Numbered from the stretch's first letter, positions 16,324 to 25,084 are shown. The stretch: 64,000 nucleotides of DNA from Streptomyces nitrosporeus (GCF_008704555.1 NZ_CP023702.1:4588001-4652000), one strand, 5' to 3'. Notes: generated from the letters alone by a model not told the origin. A program made the numbers and translations.

Positions 16324-19300
16324 ATGAGCCTGCACGGTCTGCTGGACGTCGTCGTCACCGATCCGGCGCTCTCGGAAGCGGTGAAGGCCGCGTCCGACGG
16401 CCACCGGGCCCACGTCGACCTGGTCGGCCCGCCGGCCGCCCGCCCCTTCGTGGTGGCCGCCCTGGCCCGGGAGGCCGGGCGGCCGGTCCTCGCGGTCACC
16501 GCGACGGGCCGCGAGGCGGAGGACCTGGCGGCCGCGCTGCGGACGCTGCTGCCGCCGGACACGGTCGCGGAGTACCCGTCCTGGGAGACCCTGCCGCACG
16601 AGCGGCTGTCACCCCGCTCGGACACCGTGGGGCGGCGCCTGGCGGTGCTGCGGCGGCTGACGCACCCGCGCCCGGACGACCCGGAGACCGGTCCGGTCTC
16701 GGTCGTCGTCGCACCGGTCCGCTCGGTGCTCCAGCCGCAGGTCAAGGGGCTCGGCGATCTGGAGCCGGTGGCGCTGAGCAGTGGGCAGAGCGCGGACCTG
16801 AACGAGGTCGTGGACGCGCTCGCGGCGGCCGCGTACGCCCGGGTCGAGCTGGTCGAGAAGCGCGGCGAGTTCGCCGTGCGCGGCGGGATCCTGGACGTCT
16901 TCCCGCCGACCGAGGAGCACCCCCTGCGGGTGGAGTTCTGGGGCGACGACGTCGAGGAGATCCGCTACTTCAAGATCGCCGACCAGCGGTCGCTGGAGGT
17001 CGCCGAGCACGGGCTGTGGGCCCCGCCCTGCCGTGAGCTGCTGCTGACCGAGGACGTGCGGCGGCGCGCGGCGGCACTGGCCGAGGCCCATCCCGAGCTG
17101 GGGGAGCTGCTCGGAAAGATCGCCGAGGGCATCGCGGTCGACGGCATGGAGTCCCTCGCGCCGGTCCTGGTCGACGAGATGGAGCTGCTGCTGGACGTCC
17201 TGCCGGAGGGGGCCATGGCGCTGGTCTGCGACCCGGAGCGGGTGCGGACCCGGGCGGCCGACCTGGTCGCCACCAGCCAGGAGTTCCTCCAGGCGTCCTG
17301 GGCGGCCACGGCGGGCGGCGGCGAGGCGCCGATCGACGTCGGGGCGGCGTCGCTGCGGGGCATCGCGGACGTCCGGGAGCGGGCCCGTGAACTGGGGATG
17401 ATGTGGTGGACCGCGTCCCCGTTCGCCGCGGACGACGAGGACACCGACGAGGACACCCTGAAGCTGGGGATGCGCGCTCCGGAGACCTACCGGGGCGACA
17501 CCGCGCGGGCGCTGGCCGACACCAAGGGCTGGCTGGCCGACGGCTGGCGCACGGTGTACGTCACCGAGGGGCACGGCACGGCGTCGAGGATCGCCGGGGT
17601 GCTGGGCGGCGAGGGGATCGCGGCCCGGGTCGACCAGGTGCTGACCGGGATCGAACCGTCGCTGGTGCACGTGGCGTGCGCGGCGCTGGACCACGGGTTC
17701 GTGGACCCGGGCCTGAAACTGGCGGTGCTGACCGAGACCGATCTGACGGGGCAGCGCACCGCCAGCAAGGACCTGGGGCGGATGCCGGCCCGCCGGCGCA
17801 AGTCGGTCGACCCGCTGACCCTCGAATCGGGCGACTACATCGTGCACGAGCAGCACGGGGTCGGCCGGTACATCGAGATGGTCCAGCGGACCGTGCAGGG
17901 CGCGACCCGCGAGTACCTCCTCGTGGAGTACGCCCCCGCCAAGCGCGGCCAGCCCGGCGACCGGCTGTACATCCCGACCGACCAGCTGGAACAGGTCACC
18001 AAGTACGTCGGCGGGGAGGCGCCCACCCTGCACCGGCTGGGCGGCGCGGACTGGACGAAGACGAAGCAGCGGGCGAAGAAGGCGGTCAAGGAGATCGCCG
18101 CCGACCTGATCAAGCTGTACTCGGCGCGGATGGCGGCCCCCGGGCACCCCTTCGCCCCGGACACCCCCTGGCAGCGGGAACTGGAGGACGCCTTCCCGTA
18201 CGCGGAGACGCCCGACCAGCTGTCCACGATCGCCGAGGTCAAGGAGGACATGGAGAAGTCGGTCCCGATGGACCGGCTGATCTGCGGCGACGTCGGCTAC
18301 GGCAAGACGGAGATCGCGGTGCGCGCCGCGTTCAAGGCGGTCCAGGACGGCAAGCAGGTCGCCGTGCTCGTCCCGACGACACTGCTGGTCCAGCAGCACT
18401 ACGGCACGTTCACCGAGCGGTACGCCCAGTTCCCGGTCAATGTGCGGGCACTGAGCCGGTTCCAGTCCGACACCGAGTCGAAGGCGACGCTGGAGGGGCT
18501 GAGGGACGGCTCGGTCGACCTGGTCATCGGGACGCACCGGCTGTTCTCGTCGGAGACGAAGTTCAAGGACCTGGGCCTGGTCATCGTCGACGAGGAGCAG
18601 CGCTTCGGTGTCGAGCACAAGGAGCAGCTGAAGAAGCTCCGCGCCAACGTCGACGTCCTGACGATGTCGGCGACACCGATCCCGCGCACCCTGGAGATGG
18701 CGGTCACCGGCATCCGCGAGATGTCGACGATCACCACCCCGCCGGAGGAGCGGCACCCGGTCCTGACCTTCGTCGGGCCGTACGAGCAGAAGCAGATCGG
18801 CGCGGCGGTGCGGCGTGAACTCCTGCGTGAGGGCCAGGTGTTCTACATCCACAACCGGGTGGAGTCGATCGACCGGGCGGCGGCCAGGCTGCGGGAGATC
18901 GTCCCGGAGGCGCGGATCGCGACGGCGCACGGGCAGATGGGCGAGGGCGCGCTGGAACAGGTCGTCGTCGACTTCTGGGAGAAGAAGTTCGACGTGCTGG
19001 TCTCCACGACGATCGTCGAGTCCGGCATCGACATCTCCAACGCCAACACGCTGATCGTGGAGCGCGGCGACAACTTCGGCCTCTCCCAGCTGCACCAGCT
19101 GCGCGGGCGGGTCGGCCGCGGCCGGGACCGGGGGTACGCCTACTTCCTGTACCCGCCGGAGAAGCCGCTCACCGAGACCGCGCACGAACGCCTCGCGACG
19201 ATCGCCCAGCACACGGAGATGGGCGCGGGCATGTACGTGGCGATGAAGGACCTGGAGATCCGCGGGGCGGGCAACCTGCTCGGCGGCGAGCAGTCCGGGC

Positions 19301-19857
19301 ACATCGCGGGCGTCGGCTTCGACCTGTACATCCGGATGGTCGGTGAGGCGGTCGCCGACTACCGGGCGGCGGTGGACGGCGGGGTGGAGGAGGAGCCGCC
19401 GCTGGAGGTCAAGATCGAGCTCCCGGTCGACGCGCACGTCCCGCACGACTACGCCCCCGGTGAGCGGCTGCGCCTCCAGGCGTACCGGTCGATCGCCTCG
19501 GCCAACAGCGAGGAGGACATCCGCGCGGTACGGGAGGAGCTGACCGACCGCTACGGCAAGCTGCCCGAGCCGGTGGAGAACCTGCTGCTGGTGGCGGGTC
19601 TGCGGATGCTGGCGCGGGCCTGCGGGGTGGGCGAGATCGTGCTCCAGGGCCCGAACATCCGCTTCGCGCCGGTGGAGTTGCGCGAGTCGCAGGAGCTGCG
19701 GCTGAAGCGGCTGCACCCGAAGGCGGTCATCAAGCAGTCCGCCCACCAGATCCTCGTCCCGCGCCCGACGGCGGGCAGGATCGGCGGGAAGCCGGTGGTC
19801 GGCCGTGAACTCCTGGCGTGGACCGGGGAGTTCCTGACGACGATCCTGGGTTCGTAG
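16324..19857 (+). CDS. mfd: Transcription-repair coupling factor Mfd
   Basis: A 1177-residue SF2 translocase of usual family length. The N-terminal UvrB-homology region is followed by the RNA-polymerase-interacting domain (GDYIVHEQHGVGRYIEM, from about residue 503). The motor has Walker A GDVGYGKTE (about 655), the DEEQ box IVDEEQRFG (about 756), MSATPIPRTLEMA, and motif VI QLRGRVGRGRDRGYAYF. Mfd binds RNA polymerase stalled at DNA lesions, dislodges it and recruits UvrA. The ATG at 16324 follows GGACGGAAA. It is monocistronic, between a strong terminator and a repeat-bearing gap. Confidence 0.98.
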   Translation: MSLHGLLDVVVTDPALSEAVKAASDGHRAHVDLVGPPAARPFVVAALAREAGRPVLAVTATGREAEDLAAALRTLLPPDTVAEYPSWETLPHERLSPRSDTVGRRLAVLRRLTHPRPDDPETGPVSVVVAPVRSVLQPQVKGLGDLEPVALSSGQSADLNEVVDALAAAAYARVELVEKRGEFAVRGGILDVFPPTEEHPLRVEFWGDDVEEIRYFKIADQRSLEVAEHGLWAPPCRELLLTEDVRRRAAALAEAHPELGELLGKIAEGIAVDGMESLAPVLVDEMELLLDVLPEGAMALVCDPERVRTRAADLVATSQEFLQASWAATAGGGEAPIDVGAASLRGIADVRERARELGMMWWTASPFAADDEDTDEDTLKLGMRAPETYRGDTARALADTKGWLADGWRTVYVTEGHGTASRIAGVLGGEGIAARVDQVLTGIEPSLVHVACAALDHGFVDPGLKLAVLTETDLTGQRTASKDLGRMPARRRKSVDPLTLESGDYIVHEQHGVGRYIEMVQRTVQGATREYLLVEYAPAKRGQPGDRLYIPTDQLEQVTKYVGGEAPTLHRLGGADWTKTKQRAKKAVKEIAADLIKLYSARMAAPGHPFAPDTPWQRELEDAFPYAETPDQLSTIAEVKEDMEKSVPMDRLICGDVGYGKTEIAVRAAFKAVQDGKQVAVLVPTTLLVQQHYGTFTERYAQFPVNVRALSRFQSDTESKATLEGLRDGSVDLVIGTHRLFSSETKFKDLGLVIVDEEQRFGVEHKEQLKKLRANVDVLTMSATPIPRTLEMAVTGIREMSTITTPPEERHPVLTFVGPYEQKQIGAAVRRELLREGQVFYIHNRVESIDRAAARLREIVPEARIATAHGQMGEGALEQVVVDFWEKKFDVLVSTTIVESGIDISNANTLIVERGDNFGLSQLHQLRGRVGRGRDRGYAYFLYPPEKPLTETAHERLATIAQHTEMGAGMYVAMKDLEIRGAGNLLGGEQSGHIAGVGFDLYIRMVGEAVADYRAAVDGGVEEEPPLEVKIELPVDAHVPHDYAPGERLRLQAYRSIASANSEEDIRAVREELTDRYGKLPEPVENLLLVAGLRMLARACGVGEIVLQGPNIRFAPVELRESQELRLKRLHPKAVIKQSAHQILVPRPTAGRIGGKPVVGRELLAWTGEFLTTILGS

Positions 19858-19869
19858 GGCGCGGCCCTG

Positions 19870-19935
19870 CCGCTGTCCGTCCCGCCGGGCCCCGCTGCCC
19901 GTCCCGCCGGCCTCCGCTGCCCGTCCCGCCGCCCG
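19870..19935. repeat. Three tandem 22-bp repeats downstream of mfd
   Basis: Copies at 19870, 19892 and 19914, each beginning CCGCTG(T/C)CCGTCCCGCCG. They start 12 bases after the mfd stop. The rest of this 319-bp gap holds only a possible 19-codon leader frame (20012-20068) and the leader of the next gene. Confidence 0.85.
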
Positions 19936-20176
19936 GGGTGTCCTTCCGGACGCCGCGGGCGGCGGCGCCCGGCCTTGTCGCGTCGGGCGGACAACCCCTA
20001 GGCTCGGCCGGGTGACTGCCGGGTCGGCCATGGGCCACACACGAGTGGGGCACCCGGCCCCGGCGTGAGCCCGGGGCGGGCGAGAGCCCCGCCGTTCCTC
20101 CGCTTCCCTCCCTCCCCTTCGGCGCCCGTACGGGGCGCTTCCCAGCGGATCCCAGGAACCGGAGACACATCCCCGT

Positions 20177-20602
20177 ATGTCGTACGACCAGCAGCGCTCG
20201 CGCGCGCTCACACCATCGGACACCGTCCGGCTGGACCACACCGCCGTGTACGCGTCGGACCGCCGTCTGTCGGCCGAGTTCATCGCCGTGATCCTGGGCC
20301 TGGAGGTCGGTGCCCCCTTCGGACCGTTCCTGCCCGTCGACCTGGGCAACGGCGTGACGCTCGACTACTACGAGAAGCGCACCGAGCCGATCCAGTCCCA
20401 GCACTACGCGTTCCTCGTGCCCGAGGACCGGTTCGACGCCGCGGTCGCCCGCCTGGAGGCGGTCGGGGTCACCTACTACGCCGACCCCGGTCACACCGAA
20501 CCCGGCCGGACCGACAGTCTCTTCGGCGGCCGGGGTGCCTACTTCGAGGACCCGGACGGGCACAACATGGAGATCATGACCCGGCCGTACGCCCGTCCGT
20601 AG
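20177..20602 (+). CDS. Glyoxalase/VOC-fold protein
   Basis: A 141-residue protein of the vicinal-oxygen-chelate superfamily. Two beta-alpha-beta-beta-beta modules can be traced: VRLDHTAVYASDRRLSAEF with the metal His at about 20, and QHYAFLVPEDRFDAAVARLE with a second His; it closes with GGRGAYFEDPDGHNMEIMTR, where the Glu is a usual metal ligand. Superfamily members include glyoxalases, ring-cleaving dioxygenases and antibiotic resistance proteins, so the reaction is not set. The ATG has GGAACCGGAG upstream. Its last 29 bases overlap the end of the convergent TetR gene. Confidence 0.88.
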   Translation: MSYDQQRSRALTPSDTVRLDHTAVYASDRRLSAEFIAVILGLEVGAPFGPFLPVDLGNGVTLDYYEKRTEPIQSQHYAFLVPEDRFDAAVARLEAVGVTYYADPGHTEPGRTDSLFGGRGAYFEDPDGHNMEIMTRPYARP

Positions 20603-21215
20603 GGGCCGCCGGGCGGGGCGGCGGCGCGGCCGGCTGCGCGTCGCCGCCCGCCCCGCGGGCGAAGACCAGTCCGGCGAGGGTGCGGAAGGCGTCCTCCGGG
20701 GCCCGGCCCTCCAGGGCGCCGGACAGGTTGCCGCTGAGCAGCAGGGTGGCGAAGCCGTGGGCGAGGGACCAGGCGGCGACGCCGGCCAGGCGGGCGTCCT
20801 CACCCCGGGCCGCTTCGGGCAGCCCGTCGACACCGGAGCGCAGCGCCTCGGTGGCGCGGGCCCTGGCGGCGAGCAGGGCGGGGTCGTCGGCACGGTGGAG
20901 CTCCGGGCGGAACATCACCTGGAAGTGCGCGGGGTGCGTGGAGGCGAACCGTACGTAGGCCACGCCCCGTTCCTGGAGGCCGGGGGCCTTGGCCAGGGCG
21001 TCGGCGAAGAGCGCGTAGCCCTCGGCGGCGACGGCGGTGAGCAGACCGGTGCGGTCCTTGAAGTGGTGGGCCGGCGCGGCGTGCGAGACGCCGGCCCGGC
21101 GGGCCAGGTCGCGCAGGGACAGGGCGTCGGGGCCGTCGGCCGCGATGACGTCGAGGGCGGCGGTCAGGACGGCCCGTCGCAGGTCGCCGTGGTGGTAGGT
21201 GCGTTCGCCTGGCAT
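20574..21215 (-). CDS. TetR-family regulator
   Basis: A 213-residue repressor-type protein. The N-terminal HTH reads RTYHHGDLRRAVLTAALDVI, then LSLRDLARRAGVSHAAPAHH, ending HFKDRTGLLTAVAAEG; a WHG-type C-terminal ligand domain follows with FRPELHRADDPALL. The start is taken at the ATG at 21213-21215 (MPGERTYHHG); an in-frame ATG 21 bases upstream would overlap the direct repeat at 21235. It is divergent from the SCO6745-type gene and convergent with, and overlapping, the VOC gene. Two copies of ATCTAG-N4-TGACAAG lie in the shared promoter region and are candidate binding sites. Confidence 0.85.
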   Translation of the reverse strand: MPGERTYHHGDLRRAVLTAALDVIAADGPDALSLRDLARRAGVSHAAPAHHFKDRTGLLTAVAAEGYALFADALAKAPGLQERGVAYVRFASTHPAHFQVMFRPELHRADDPALLAARARATEALRSGVDGLPEAARGEDARLAGVAAWSLAHGFATLLLSGNLSGALEGRAPEDAFRTLAGLVFARGAGGDAQPAAPPPRPAAPTDGRTAGS

Positions 21216-21234
21216 GGACGTAACCGTACGACAC

Positions 21235-21298
21235 ATCTAGTCATTGACAAGTCCGCAGGCGCGGCCACATGCTGGGCAGAGATCTAGACGGTGACAAG
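21235..21298. promoter_or_regulatory. Direct repeat ATCTAG-N4-TGACAAG between divergent genes
   Basis: Two exact 13-of-17 copies lie at 21235-21251 and 21282-21298, 47 bases apart, spanning the promoter gap between the TetR gene and the gene at 21323. The unusual CTAG tetramers stand out in this GC-rich DNA. Confidence 0.6.
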
Positions 21299-21322
21299 AT
21301 GCGGGGAGACGGGGGGCCTGAC

Positions 21323-22189
21323 ATGGCCGACGAGCTGGGGAACGTACGCCGGATGTGGCACCTGCTGGAGCCGCTGCACGCCGTTTTCTACTACGCGCCG
21401 GAGGTGACCGAGGAGGCCGCCGCCCTCGGGTACGCCACGGACGGCCGCTGGCCCGGCTACTTCGCGTGGCGGGCGGCACCGCTGGGGGCGGTGGGGGCGG
21501 ACGAGGTCACGGCCGCGTTCCACAGCTTCAGCCCGGTCATGGTCGGCACCCATGTCCCGGCCGCCTGGTCCGTCGCCGCGCCGGACGCCGTTCTCGCGGC
21601 CCGTACACGGGCGGTGGACCGGGCGTACCGGGCGCTGTTCGGTGACCGGGTGGGCGGTGCGGAGTTCGCCGAGGCCGCCGCCCTGGCCCGCCGGGCCGCC
21701 GGGGCGGCGGACGTCACCGGCCGGCCGCTCGCCGGGGCCAACGCGGTGCTGCCCTGGCCCGACGCGCCGCACCTGGTGCTCTGGCAGGCCGCCACGGTGC
21801 TGCGCGAGCACCGGGGAGACGGCCACATCGCGGCGCTGGGCGCTGCGGGGCTGGACCCGGTGGAGTCACTGGTGTCCTTCGCGGCGGTCGGCGCGGCCCC
21901 GCCCGGGGTGTTCGCGAGCCGGGGGTGGAGCGCGGCGGAATGGGCGGCGGCCCGCGAGCGGCTGGCCGCCAGGGGGCTGGTGGAGGCGGACGGCTCGGCC
22001 ACACCGGCCGGGCGGGCGCTGCGGGCGGAGGTGGAGCGGCGGACGGACGAAGCCGCGGCGGGCCCCTGGGAGGCGCTGGGCGCGGAAGGGCGTGAGCGGC
22101 TCGTGGAGCTGCTGGGGCCGCTGTGGGTGGAGGCGATCGGTTCCGGGCTCCTGCCGTCCGAGACGACGCTGGGCATCGGCAAGGTGTGA
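21323..22189 (+). CDS. SCO6745-type winged-helix-like protein
   Basis: A 288-residue soluble protein. The start MADELGNVRRMWHLLEPLHA and the phrase VFYYAPEVTEEAAALGY match a family found widely in streptomycetes and named after SCO6745, whose biochemical role I do not know. The centre has FHSFSPVMVGTHVPAAW. The C-terminal half looks like a winged helix: SRGWSAAEWAAARERLAARG followed by LVEADGSATPAGRA. The ATG at 21323 is preceded by GGGGGG; an ATG at 21299 is possible but overlaps the direct repeat. It is divergent from the TetR gene and is its most likely target. Confidence 0.7.
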   Translation: MADELGNVRRMWHLLEPLHAVFYYAPEVTEEAAALGYATDGRWPGYFAWRAAPLGAVGADEVTAAFHSFSPVMVGTHVPAAWSVAAPDAVLAARTRAVDRAYRALFGDRVGGAEFAEAAALARRAAGAADVTGRPLAGANAVLPWPDAPHLVLWQAATVLREHRGDGHIAALGAAGLDPVESLVSFAAVGAAPPGVFASRGWSAAEWAAARERLAARGLVEADGSATPAGRALRAEVERRTDEAAAGPWEALGAEGRERLVELLGPLWVEAIGSGLLPSETTLGIGKV

Positions 22190-22260
22190 GGGCGGGCCCG
22201 GACGGGTCCCGGGCACGGCCCCTCCGGTGGCCGCGGCCCCTGCGCCTACGCTGGTCCGCT

Positions 22261-22992
22261 GTGACGCCTCCTTCCGCCGTACGCCGCCCTTCCCGCCTCC
22301 TCCCGCTGGTGCCGCTGGCCCTGGCGGGCACACTCGCGCTGACCGGGTGCGACGCCCTGACCGGTCCGCCCGCGCCGGAGCCGGCGCGTACGGCCGCCGG
22401 GGGCACGGCACTCCGGGCGGTGGAGGAGCTCCCGGTGAAGGGCAGGGCGCCGCGCACCGGGTACGAGCGGAGCGCGTTCGGGTCCGCCTGGGCGGACACC
22501 GACCGCAACGGCTGCGGAACACGCGACGACGTCCTGGCGGAACAGCTGGACGACGTGAAGCGGGACGCGGACGGCTGCAAGGTGCTCAGCGGGGTCCTGG
22601 ACCCCGACCCGTACACCGGTACCCGGATCGTGTTCCGGCGGGGCCGCAGCAAGGTGGACATAGACCATCTCGTCGCCCTGTCCGACGCGTGGCAGAAGGG
22701 CGCCCGGCAGTGGAGCGCCGGGAAGCGGCGGGCCTTCGCCAACGACCCGCTCAATCTGGTGGCCGCCGACTCGTCCGCCAACCGCCGCAAGGGCGACGGC
22801 GACACCGCGACCTGGCTGCCGCCCAACAAGGGGTACCGCTGCGTGTACGTGGCGGGACAGGTGGCGGTGAAGGCGAAGTACGGGCTGTGGGTGACCGCCG
22901 CCGAGCGGGACGCCATGCGGAAGGTGCTGTCCGGCTGTCCGGACCGGAAACTGCCGGCCGGTGGTGCTCCGACCGAGGCGCCGTCCCGTTGA
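22261..22992 (+). CDS. Lipoprotein HNH-family nuclease (DUF1524-like)
   Basis: A 243-residue secreted lipoprotein. A hydrophobic signal ends in the lipobox LTGC at about residues 32-35, so it would be anchored to the outer face of the membrane. The catalytic region resembles the HNH fold of DUF1524 proteins: KVDIDHLVALSDAWQKGA with the D-H pair, then NDPLNLVAADSSANRRKGDG with the conserved Asn, and ATWLPPNKGYRC. Related secreted proteins degrade DNA outside the cell and could supply nucleotides or work in defence. The GTG start has TACGCT (22247-22252) eight bases ahead, so the message may be leaderless. Confidence 0.85.
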   Translation: MTPPSAVRRPSRLLPLVPLALAGTLALTGCDALTGPPAPEPARTAAGGTALRAVEELPVKGRAPRTGYERSAFGSAWADTDRNGCGTRDDVLAEQLDDVKRDADGCKVLSGVLDPDPYTGTRIVFRRGRSKVDIDHLVALSDAWQKGARQWSAGKRRAFANDPLNLVAADSSANRRKGDGDTATWLPPNKGYRCVYVAGQVAVKAKYGLWVTAAERDAMRKVLSGCPDRKLPAGGAPTEAPSR

Positions 22993-23026
22993 GGGGCCCG
23001 TGGGACGGTTGTGAATACTGGGGCGC

Positions 23027-23353
23027 ATGTGGAAGTGGCGGCTGACAGCCGCGGGGATCAACCTGCTGCTCGGGATTCCGGCGGTCGTGCCGTTGTTCCT
23101 GATCTGGTACTACCTGGCGAACGGGCCGCTCGCGGACGCCGGCCTGACCTCCCGTGAGCCGACCGAGAACGACGGCATGACGCTGTGGCTGGTGATCGTC
23201 GTGCCGGTGGTGGCGGTCTTCGGGATCATCTGGTGGCTCGCCAACGACTGGGTGCGGCCCAGGGTCTCGCTCGCGCCCGGCACGTACTGGACGGCGGGGG
23301 CGGTGCTCACGCTCTGGCCGGTGTGGGCGGCCATCGTCACCTCGGTGGCCTGA
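23027..23353 (+). CDS. Small membrane protein
   Basis: A 108-residue protein with three hydrophobic helices: about 7-30 (AAGINLLLGIPAVVPLFLIW), 50-72 (MTLWLVIVVPVVAVFGIIWW) and 85-106 (TYWTAGAVLTLWPVWAAIVT). No catalytic motif or named family is recognised. Starts at an ATG 34 bases after the nuclease gene; AATACT a few bases before it may be a -10 element. Function unknown. Confidence 0.7.
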   Translation: MWKWRLTAAGINLLLGIPAVVPLFLIWYYLANGPLADAGLTSREPTENDGMTLWLVIVVPVVAVFGIIWWLANDWVRPRVSLAPGTYWTAGAVLTLWPVWAAIVTSVA

Positions 23354-23403
23354 GGGCGGAAACAGGCTGGCGGGTGGACGCGGGCGCTGCCTACCGTGAC
23401 GGC

Positions 23404-24150
23404 ATGGACCTGGAGATCACCACCCTCGCCGAGCGGCCCGAGCTCGCCGGCGCGCTCGACGAGATGCCCGACACCTGGCCCCGGTTCGTGCTGGAGGACC
23501 TGGTCGGCTGGGCCAACTTCCCCCGGATAGCGGTGGAGTTCCCCGAATTCGTACTCGTCGCCACCGATCCGCGGGGCGCCGTCGCGGCCCGGGGGTACAG
23601 CGTGCCGTTCGCCCTCGGCGCGAAGGGGCGGGGCGGACTGCCCGAAGGCGGGTGGGACCAGGTGCTGTTGTGGGCCTTCTCCGACCTGCGGCACGGCCGG
23701 ACCCCGGACACCGTCAGCGCGATCGAGATCACGGTGGCGGCCGGACGTCTGGGACAGGGGATCTCCGGGCGGATGGTCGCCGCGATGCGGGAGAACACCC
23801 GGCGGCTGGGATTCGGGGAACTGGTCGCCCCGGTCCGGCCGAGCGCGAAGCACGCCGAGCCCACGGTGCCGATGGAGGAGTACGCCCGGCGGACCCGGCC
23901 CGGGGACGGGCTGCCCGCCGACCCCTGGCTGCGCGTCCACGTCCGGGCGGGCGGGGTGGTCGACTCGGTGGCGCCGGTCTCGATGACGGTGAGCGGTTCC
24001 CTCGCCCGGTGGCGGGAGTGGACGGGGCTGCCGTTCGACACGGAGGGGCCGGTCCGGGTGCCGGGGGCTCTCGTCCCGGTGCACTGCTCCCTCCGCCACG
24101 GCCACGCGGTGTACGTCGAGCCGAACGTGTGGGTCCGGCACCGGATCTGA
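23404..24150 (+). CDS. GNAT-like N-acetyltransferase
   Basis: A 248-residue protein. The core looks like a GNAT fold: VLVATDPRGAVAARGYSVPF as beta strands, and the acetyl-CoA loop region RLGQGISGRMVAAMRENTRR (an R/Q-x-x-G-x-G/S variant) followed by LGFGELVAPVRPS. The C-terminal part from about residue 165 is less clear. The acceptor is unknown. The ATG is six bases after TACCGT (23392-23397), consistent with a leaderless transcript. Its stop lies inside the first unit of a 14-bp tandem repeat. Confidence 0.72.
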   Translation: MDLEITTLAERPELAGALDEMPDTWPRFVLEDLVGWANFPRIAVEFPEFVLVATDPRGAVAARGYSVPFALGAKGRGGLPEGGWDQVLLWAFSDLRHGRTPDTVSAIEITVAAGRLGQGISGRMVAAMRENTRRLGFGELVAPVRPSAKHAEPTVPMEEYARRTRPGDGLPADPWLRVHVRAGGVVDSVAPVSMTVSGSLARWREWTGLPFDTEGPVRVPGALVPVHCSLRHGHAVYVEPNVWVRHRI

Positions 24151-24197
24151 CGTAACGGATCTGACGCACCGGATCCGACGCAACGGACCTGTCGGGG
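24142..24197. repeat. Four 14-bp tandem repeats across the acetyltransferase stop
   Basis: CGGATCTGACGTAA (24142), CGGATCTGACGCAC (24156), CGGATCCGACGCAA (24170) and the diverged CGGACCTGTCGGGG (24184). The TGA stop at 24148-24150 is inside the first copy. Confidence 0.8.
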
Positions 24198-24243
24198 GCG
24201 GCTCCCGCCCCGGAACGGCTCCCGTTCCGGGGCGGGAGCCGCC
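24197..24243. terminator. Perfect 20-bp stem between convergent genes
   Basis: Arms 24197-24216 and 24224-24243 are exact reverse complements (GGCGGCTCCCGCCCCGGAAC and its partner) around a seven-base loop. It lies between two converging genes and should work for both. Confidence 0.9.
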
Positions 24244-24256
24244 CCGGGGCGGCCCG

Positions 24257-25084
24257 TCAGAGCTTCACGTCCCACTGGCTGGCGTCCCACTCGAAGCCCG
24301 GGCTGACCTCGACGGTCAGGTTCTTGGCGTCCGCGGGGGCGTCGAAGGCGAACTTCACCGTGGCCTTCTTGCCCGGCAGCACCGTGCCGGTGAAGCCTTC
24401 ACCGATCGTGCCGTCGAAGATCTGCTCCGCCTCCACGCCGTCGGAGCCGGCCCGGGCGTTCACCGTGGCGAGCGCGGTGTCGAACTTCTCCTCCGACTTG
24501 TTCTCGATGACGACCTCGACCGTGTACGCCTTGTCGCCCTCGGTGTGGCCGATGGCGAACTCGTCGGGCGTGTACGCGGCGGCCTTGCCGACCGTGACCT
24601 CCAGGCCGTCGTCGTACGCGGCCGTGTCACCGCCCGCCAGGGTGCCGGCGTCCGTCCCGCCCCCGTCCTTCGGCGCGTCGTCCTGCGCGGCCTTCCCGTC
24701 ACCCGGTACCACCGAGGCCGAACTGCCCGACAGCTCCTTGTCGATCTCCTCCACCGCGTCGCCCACGGCCTTGAACGTGATGACCGCGCCGACGACCGCG
24801 AGGACCAGGGAGACGAGGCCGAGGACGGCACCGAAGGTGGTCACCCCCTTGTTGGTGGCCTCGCCGCGCTTGACGCGGCCCCGGCCGGCCAGGCCCAGGA
24901 CCAGGGCGATGAGGCCGAGGACGCCGGCCAGCCAGAAGAGCAGGGGGATCAGGCCCGAGACGGCGCCGATGAGCCCCAGGACGAGAGCGGCGATACCGAG
25001 CCCGTTGCGGGCCGGACGTACCCCGGGGGCCTGGGCGGGGCTGTAGGGCTGCTGGGGCTGCGGCTGCTGCGTGTACTGGGACAT
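24257..25084 (-). CDS. DUF4190/DUF4352-like membrane-anchored protein
   Basis: A 275-residue protein. It begins MSQYTQQPQPQQPYSPAQ, a Gln/Pro-rich cytoplasmic tail, then two hydrophobic helix groups: residues 28-66 (NGLGIAALVLGLIGAVSGLI) and 82-108 (TFGAVLGLVSLVLAVVGAVI). This hairpin is a common DUF4190 arrangement. A Gly/Asp-rich linker leads to an immunoglobulin-like domain (about residues 150-275) with AAYTPDEFAIGHTEGD and KAYTVEVVIENKSEEKFD, typical of DUF4352 and telokin-like lipoproteins. The domain should face outside. The ATG has GGAGGG upstream. Function unknown. Confidence 0.78.
   Translation of the reverse strand: MSQYTQQPQPQQPYSPAQAPGVRPARNGLGIAALVLGLIGAVSGLIPLLFWLAGVLGLIALVLGLAGRGRVKRGEATNKGVTTFGAVLGLVSLVLAVVGAVITFKAVGDAVEEIDKELSGSSASVVPGDGKAAQDDAPKDGGGTDAGTLAGGDTAAYDDGLEVTVGKAAAYTPDEFAIGHTEGDKAYTVEVVIENKSEEKFDTALATVNARAGSDGVEAEQIFDGTIGEGFTGTVLPGKKATVKFAFDAPADAKNLTVEVSPGFEWDASQWDVKL

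Noticed and set aside
16609..20349. A 1246-codon minus-strand frame opposite mfd
   Set aside because: Pure antisense shadow of mfd with low-complexity composition.
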